Shown: positions 60,102 to 64,000 of the stretch, in pieces
Numbering within the stretch: position 1 is the stretch's first letter
Layout: each line of letters begins with the position of its first letter
From: an uncultured Pseudomonadota bacterium
GTDB lineage: Bacteria; Myxococcota_A; UBA796; SXON01
Direction of reading: 5' to 3'
Length of the DNA: 64,000 nt
NCBI GenBank assembly: GCA_903875225.1
Contig: CAIQVJ010000112.1
Location: forward strand, 62,001-126,000
The notes under the pieces: model-generated
What the model saw: only the letters and a program-made list of their open reading frames with translations
What the model was told of the DNA's origin: nothing
Database searches by the model: none
Made by a program: the position numbers and the translations under genes

Positions 60102-60972
60102 GCTGCACACCCCCATCGGCATCCTGGCATGGGCCCGCGCGGGCGACGACGTGGAGGCGCGGCACCTCGCCATGTTCGGGAAGGGGTTCCGACGCATCGG
60201 CGCCTACGTCAAGCTCGCACAGGTGGGCGCATGCTCCTGCCTCGCAGCCGCGCCCCCGACCGCCCTGCAGGGCGCCAACGTCGGCGTGTTCATGGGCACG
60301 GGCCTCGGGAACACCGAGGCCGCGGTACCGCTGGGCGAGGGCATCCTGCACGCCGAGCGGCCGTGGTGCAGTCCGATGGCGTTCGCCGGGTCGGTGGGCA
60401 ACGCCGCGGCGTTCTACGTTGCGCGGTCGTGCGATCTGGCCGGGGCGAACGTGACCGTGTCGCAGGAGGAGCTGTCGTTCGAGGCGGCGCTGCTCGAAGC
60501 CGTGCTCGCCTTGCGGGATGGGCTGGTCGATCTCGCGCTCGTCGGCGGCATCGACGTGCTCGACCCCTCGCGGGAGGCCGAACACCTCGCCCGGCTCGAC
60601 GCCGTCGGTCTCGCCGGGAAGTCCGCGGCGGGCTCCGGCTGGGTGCTGCTCGGCGGCGCACTCCGCCACCCCGACCCCGCCGTGCGCCTGGACGAGGTGT
60701 GGATTGGCCAGGCAGGAATGCCGGACCTGCTGGCGGGCGTGCCCGCGGGGGCCACGATCCTGCCGGGGTGGCGGATGGCCGCCGGGCCCGCCCTCGGCGC
60801 CGAGCGGCCGGTCGCCCCCGTGGAGACCCGCCTGATGTCGACCGCAGCCGCGCTGCGCATCGTCGAGGTGCTCGACGGCACCGAGCAGATCGGGACCGGC
60901 ACGTTCTCGCACGTCCACCGCACCGCCTCCGGCCTGGCCGCGCGCCTCACCATCACGCGCATCGGGGCCTGA
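60094..60972 (+). CDS. Ketosynthase-like chain-length-factor protein lacking the catalytic Cys
   Basis: 292 residues from the ATG at 60094. The thiolase-like N-terminal half is recognisable (G-V-F-M-G-T-G-L-G-N-T-E-A-A, C-S-P-M-A-F-A-G-S-V-G-N-A-A-A, D-L-A-L-V-G-G-I-D-V-L), but where KSs have S-T-A-C-A-S the sequence is V-S-Q-E-E-L-S, so the nucleophile is missing. The C-terminal half is shortened compared with ~400-residue KSs. This fits the beta-ketoacyl-synthase-like (chain length factor) proteins of aryl-polyene/flexirubin clusters. The stop TGA is directly followed, in the same frame, by the ATPase reading frame. Confidence 0.82.
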   Translation: MLELHTPIGILAWARAGDDVEARHLAMFGKGFRRIGAYVKLAQVGACSCLAAAPPTALQGANVGVFMGTGLGNTEAAVPLGEGILHAERPWCSPMAFAGSVGNAAAFYVARSCDLAGANVTVSQEELSFEAALLEAVLALRDGLVDLALVGGIDVLDPSREAEHLARLDAVGLAGKSAAGSGWVLLGGALRHPDPAVRLDEVWIGQAGMPDLLAGVPAGATILPGWRMAAGPALGAERPVAPVETRLMSTAAALRIVEVLDGTEQIGTGTFSHVHRTASGLAARLTITRIGA

Positions 60973-61650
60973 ATCCTCTCCCTCCGCGCCGTCTCCCGCA
61001 CCTGGCTCCTCGACTCCGTCCAGGTTCCCGCCCTCGCTTGCGTCGACGCCAGCTTCGCGCCCGGGGAGGCCACCGCGATCATGGGGCCTTCCGGGTCGGG
61101 CAAGTCCACGTTGCTGCACGTGGCCGCGCTGCTGGACCCCCCGTCGTCGGGCTCCGTCTGGCTCGATGGCACCTGCCTCTCCGCCGCGGACGGCACCGGG
61201 CTCGACGATGACGCCCGCAGCCTCTTTCGCCTGCGTCGCCTCGGATTCGTCCACCAGACCTACCCGATGGTCGTTGCGCTCACGCCGCTCGAGAACGTGA
61301 TGCTGCCGGCCGAGTACGCCGGCATGGACCGGGCAGCGGCCCGCACGCGCGCGGTCGACCTGCTCGCCCGCGTCGGCCTCGCGTCGCACGCCAACCGCGA
61401 CGTTCGCACGCTCTCTGGCGGCGAGCGGCAACGCGTCGCGATCGCCCGCGCGCTCGTGAACCGGCCGGTGGCGGTCTTCGCCGACGAGCCGACGGCCGCG
61501 CTCGACACCACCACGGGTGCCCAGGTCCTCGATCTGCTGTTCGCCGAGTCGCGAGCGTCCGGCGCCGCGCTCGTGCTCGCGACGCACGATCCGACCGTCG
61601 CCGCGCGCGCGGACCACCTCCTCCGGCTCTCCGGCGGGCGGCTCGGATGA
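60973..61650 (+). CDS. ABC transporter ATP-binding protein, LolD-like, with no standard start codon
   Basis: 225 residues if read from the ATC right after the preceding stop, the normal length for LolD/MacB-type ATPases. The first ATG (61081) would begin two residues before Walker A and delete the N-terminal strands visible upstream (I-L-S-L-R-A-V-S-R-T-W and the F-A-P-G-E-A-T-A-I strand). No ATG, GTG or TTG exists in frame between. Motifs: Walker A G-P-S-G-S-G-K-S-T (38-46), Q-loop V-H-Q-T-Y, signature L-S-G-G-E-R-Q-R-V-A-I-A-R-A-L, Walker B V-F-A-D-E-P-T-A-A-L-D and T-H-D. It overlaps the permease start (ATGA). Likely starts are ATC, translational coupling, or a sequence error. Confidence 0.82.
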   Translation: MLSLRAVSRTWLLDSVQVPALACVDASFAPGEATAIMGPSGSGKSTLLHVAALLDPPSSGSVWLDGTCLSAADGTGLDDDARSLFRLRRLGFVHQTYPMVVALTPLENVMLPAEYAGMDRAAARTRAVDLLARVGLASHANRDVRTLSGGERQRVAIARALVNRPVAVFADEPTAALDTTTGAQVLDLLFAESRASGAALVLATHDPTVAARADHLLRLSGGRLG

Positions 61651-63569
61651 ACGCCCTCCGCCTCGCGTGGAAGAGCCTCGTGCGCAGCCCGCAGCGCACG
61701 CTCCTGACGAGCCTCGGGCTCGCCAACGCCGTGATCGGGGGCCTGACCTTCTACGGCTTCACCCACGACACCTACTGGGGGCTCTCGGAGGCCTTCGCCC
61801 GCGCCGGCAACGGCCACGTGCAGATCGCCGACGCCGCCTGGTTCGACGCCCCCGCGCCGGAGCAGCACCGAACCGAGCGCACGAAGCTCGAGGCCGCGCG
61901 CACCGCCCTCGCGGCGGATCCGGCGATCCACGACAGGCTCCTGGCCAGCGCCGTGCGCCGGAACGTCGTGGGCATGCTCGTCGTGGAAGGGCGCTCGGGG
62001 ATCTTCCTGGGCGAGGGCACCGAGCCCACGGCCGAACCGAAGCTCGCGCCGCTCGCACACTCGGTGGCCGGGACCCTCCTGGACGCCGCGAACCCGATCG
62101 GGATCCTGCTCGGCGCCCCGCTCGCCGCGCGGCTGGGCGTACAGCCCGGAGGCACGGTGACGGCGATGGTGACGACGGACCAGGGCCTCACCAACGCCAT
62201 GGATCTCACCGTGCTGGGCACGACGATGACGGGGGCGCAGGAGCTGGATCGCGCCTACGCGGCCCTCCCGCTGGACACAGCACTCTCCCTCGTGGACGGC
62301 ACCACCGCGGATCTGCTCGTGCTCGCGCTCGTCGACACCGCAGACACCGACAGCGTGCTGGCCGCGACCCGTCGCGTGCTGGCCGATCCGGCGTTCGCCG
62401 GCCTGGACGCGCGCCCCTGGTACCGGCGGGCGGACTACTACATCGCCGTGAAGGCGCTCTACGACCGGATCTTCGGCGTCTTTCAGGGGTTGATGGTGCT
62501 GGTGACCGTGCTCTCGCTGAGCCATGCGCTCGCCGCGGTCGTAGCCGAGCGCCGCGCCGAGATCGCGATGCTGCGCGTGGTGGGCCTGCGTCGGCGGGAC
62601 GTCGCCGCCATCTTCCTGGCCGAGGGCGCGCTCCTTGGCGTGCTCGGCTGCGCGGCGGGCGCCGTGGGGGCGATCGGCCTCTCGCAGCTGGTCACCTCCC
62701 TCGGCGGGATCCCGATGCCACCGCCACCCGGGTTCAGCGCGGGCTACCCCGCCCACATCCGGCTCGACGCCGTCGGCTTCGTCGTCGTGTTGAGCGCTAC
62801 GTTCGCAGCGGCCGTGATCGCATCCGCGCTGCCCGCCTGGCGCGCGACACGCGGCGAGCTCTCCAGGGGGTTGATGGGGCTCGCCGTGCTGCTCGCGCTC
62901 GCTCCCGCGCTGATTTCCCCGGCCCACGCCGCCGATGCCCTCGAGAACGCGCTCGGACCGCTCCCGCCGGCCGATCGGCGCTGCGAGGTCGACGTCTCGG
63001 TGCAGGACGGCACCGCCACGATGGGCTGGCGCGTCGCGACCCAGGGCACCGACACCCTCGCGATCAGCACCACGCTGGCCGTCGGCCACCGCCAGGCCGT
63101 GCTGGCGTCCGCCGGCGCCACGTGGTTCCAGACCGAGACGATGGCGAAGGCCATGCGGGTGGGCCTGGCGCAGCGCATGATGGGGCAGCTCTCCGCCGCC
63201 GACGTGATCGATCCCCGGCTCGTCGCCGGCTGGGTGGTCACGGCCGCCCCGGATCGCGGCGCCGCCGGGGTCATCGCGGCGACAGCGCGGCCGGGGGCCG
63301 GTCTCGCGTTCGCCCGCGCAGAATTCGACGTCGCGGCCACCGGTCTGCTCACGGCCTCCCGCTTCTACGCACCATCGGGTAGTCTGCTGCGCTCGGCGAC
63401 CTACTCGTTCAGCGAAGGGCGGCTGGTCGCGGTCTCCGTGCGGGACACGGGCCACGCCAACGCCGTCACGCTGTCGCTGGGTCCACCCACCTGCACCTCC
63501 TCCCCGTTGAACCTGGCCCCGGAGACCCTCATGATCACCGCCCTCACGCTGTTGGGGCGCACGCCATGA
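61647..63569 (+). CDS. FtsX-type ABC permease fused to a LolA-like periplasmic domain
   Basis: 640 residues. Residues 1-405 are a LolC/MacB-type permease: N-terminal elbow (L-A-W-K-S-L-V-R-S-P-Q-R-T-L-L-T-S-L-G), a periplasmic domain, then three helices with E-R-R-A-E-I-A-M-L-R-V-V-G-L-R-R-R-D and P-A-W-R-A-T-R-G-E-L. Without a stop the frame continues at Met410 with G-L-A-V-L-L-A-L-A-P-A-L-I-S-P-A-H-A, a perfect signal-peptide-like segment, then ~210 residues of beta-rich LolA/LolB-like sequence with one Cys pair. Normally these are separate genes. An AGGGGG lies four bases before codon 410 (62874), so a free LolA-like product is possible. Probably exports a lipid-linked pigment. Confidence 0.82.
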   Translation: MNALRLAWKSLVRSPQRTLLTSLGLANAVIGGLTFYGFTHDTYWGLSEAFARAGNGHVQIADAAWFDAPAPEQHRTERTKLEAARTALAADPAIHDRLLASAVRRNVVGMLVVEGRSGIFLGEGTEPTAEPKLAPLAHSVAGTLLDAANPIGILLGAPLAARLGVQPGGTVTAMVTTDQGLTNAMDLTVLGTTMTGAQELDRAYAALPLDTALSLVDGTTADLLVLALVDTADTDSVLAATRRVLADPAFAGLDARPWYRRADYYIAVKALYDRIFGVFQGLMVLVTVLSLSHALAAVVAERRAEIAMLRVVGLRRRDVAAIFLAEGALLGVLGCAAGAVGAIGLSQLVTSLGGIPMPPPPGFSAGYPAHIRLDAVGFVVVLSATFAAAVIASALPAWRATRGELSRGLMGLAVLLALAPALISPAHAADALENALGPLPPADRRCEVDVSVQDGTATMGWRVATQGTDTLAISTTLAVGHRQAVLASAGATWFQTETMAKAMRVGLAQRMMGQLSAADVIDPRLVAGWVVTAAPDRGAAGVIAATARPGAGLAFARAEFDVAATGLLTASRFYAPSGSLLRSATYSFSEGRLVAVSVRDTGHANAVTLSLGPPTCTSSPLNLAPETLMITALTLLGRTP

Positions 63570-64000
63570 CCCCCAAGCGCGTGCTCGTGCTCTGGTGGTC
63601 GCAGAGCGGGCAGCTGCGGAGCGTCGCCGAGTCGTTCGCCAGGCCGTTCTCCGAGGCGGGCCACGACGTCGCCCTGCTCGAGCTGGAGCCCGTCACCGCG
63701 TTCCCATTCCCCTGGAAGGTCAGCACCTTCTTCGGCGTGTTCCCCGAGACGGTGCTCGATCGGCCCGCGCCCATCCGGCGGCTGCAGCTCCCGCCGGGGG
63801 AGTGGGATCTCATCGTGCTCACCACCCAGGTCTGGTTCCTCTCCCCCTCCCAGCCGTTCGCCGCGCTGCTCTCCGGCCCGGACCGGGGCATCTTCCTCGG
63901 CAAGCGGGTGATCACCCTGATCTCGTGCCGGAACATGTGGATCCGCGGCTGGCGGAGGCTGGTCGGCCTGGTGCAGGCGCAGGGCGGCATCGTGACCGAC
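63566..64000 (+). CDS. DarA-like (dialkylresorcinol condensing enzyme family) flavodoxin-fold protein, 5' part
   Basis: 145 residues are inside the window; the gene continues beyond the right edge. Start ATG overlaps the permease stop (ATGA). The N-terminus V-L-V-L-W-W-S-Q-S-G-Q-L is a flavodoxin-like phosphate loop, followed by T-A-F-P-F-P-W, F-P-E-T-V, V-W-F-L-S-P-S and S-C-R-N-M-W. From memory these match the family annotated as dialkylresorcinol condensing enzyme DarA in flexirubin and aryl-polyene clusters; I cannot run a search. If right, it marks the cluster as building or modifying an alkylated aromatic head group. Confidence 0.75.
   Translation, partial: MTPKRVLVLWWSQSGQLRSVAESFARPFSEAGHDVALLELEPVTAFPFPWKVSTFFGVFPETVLDRPAPIRRLQLPPGEWDLIVLTTQVWFLSPSQPFAALLSGPDRGIFLGKRVITLISCRNMWIRGWRRLVGLVQAQGGIVTD

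Noticed and set aside
61081..61650. ATG 61081 as start of the LolD-like ATPase
   Set aside because: It would remove the N-terminal strands visible upstream and leave Walker A almost at residue 1; upstream sequence is clearly ATPase-like.

Overview
The window is high-GC DNA (about 70% G+C by eye) from a Gram-negative bacterium. Several traits point to Myxococcota or a related lineage of the former Deltaproteobacteria. A MYXO-CTERM-like tail (Cys-rich stretch, hydrophobic segment, Arg run) ends the secreted protein at 4404-6572. At least twelve proteins carry lipoprotein signal peptides, many followed by Asp/Ser/Thr-rich linkers. There are also TolC-, LolA-like and multihaem proteins. The species cannot be named from the sequence. 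Genes are tightly packed, often overlap by ATGA, and use GTG or TTG starts. No rRNA, tRNA, CRISPR array, transposase or integrase is visible.

Layout. 1-15.5 kb is mostly envelope and secreted proteins: a possible LecA-like lectin fragment with an SGNH hydrolase, a band-7 (SPFH) protein translationally coupled to an NAD-kinase-fold protein, an FGE/SUMF1-fold lipoprotein, a phosphodiester-glycosidase/VCBS-repeat protein, an M16 peptidase, a beta-propeller lipoprotein, an atypical SDR and several lipoproteins. 15.8-22.7 kb is a surface-glycan group: a UDP-galactopyranose-mutase-like flavoprotein and three polytopic GT-C-type membrane proteins. 22.7-25.4 kb holds BON-domain, hemerythrin and adenylate-cyclase genes on one strand. 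26.0-32.1 kb is one giant alpha-2-macroglobulin lipoprotein with an intact thioester motif. 32.2-39.5 kb has membrane proteins, a vWA lipoprotein, a glycine-rich lipoprotein and two small stress-type proteins (lmo0937-like and CsbD). 39.5-42.7 kb encodes a lipoprotein made of four tandem ~250-residue modules carrying 32 haem-binding-type motifs. 44.9-51.4 kb is a MacAB-TolC-like exporter split into ATPase, TolC, lipoprotein adaptor and two permeases, with a Uma2-type nuclease gene in the middle. 51.5-54.1 kb has a LOG-family protein, a lipase-like hydrolase and another lipoprotein.

The most notable region is 54.1-64.0 kb, which runs off the right edge. It encodes a hotdog dehydratase-like protein, a LysR regulator, a YceI protein, an acyl-CoA-dehydrogenase-like protein, an acyl carrier protein, a halogenase-type flavoprotein, a ketosynthase, a chain-length-factor-like partner without the catalytic Cys, a LolD-like ATPase, an FtsX-type permease fused to a LolA-like domain, and the start of a DarA-like flavodoxin-fold protein. 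From the ACP onward nearly every gene overlaps or abuts the next. This gene content is that of an aryl-polyene/dialkylresorcinol (flexirubin-type) pigment cluster with its own lipid-export machinery, apparently continuing beyond the window.
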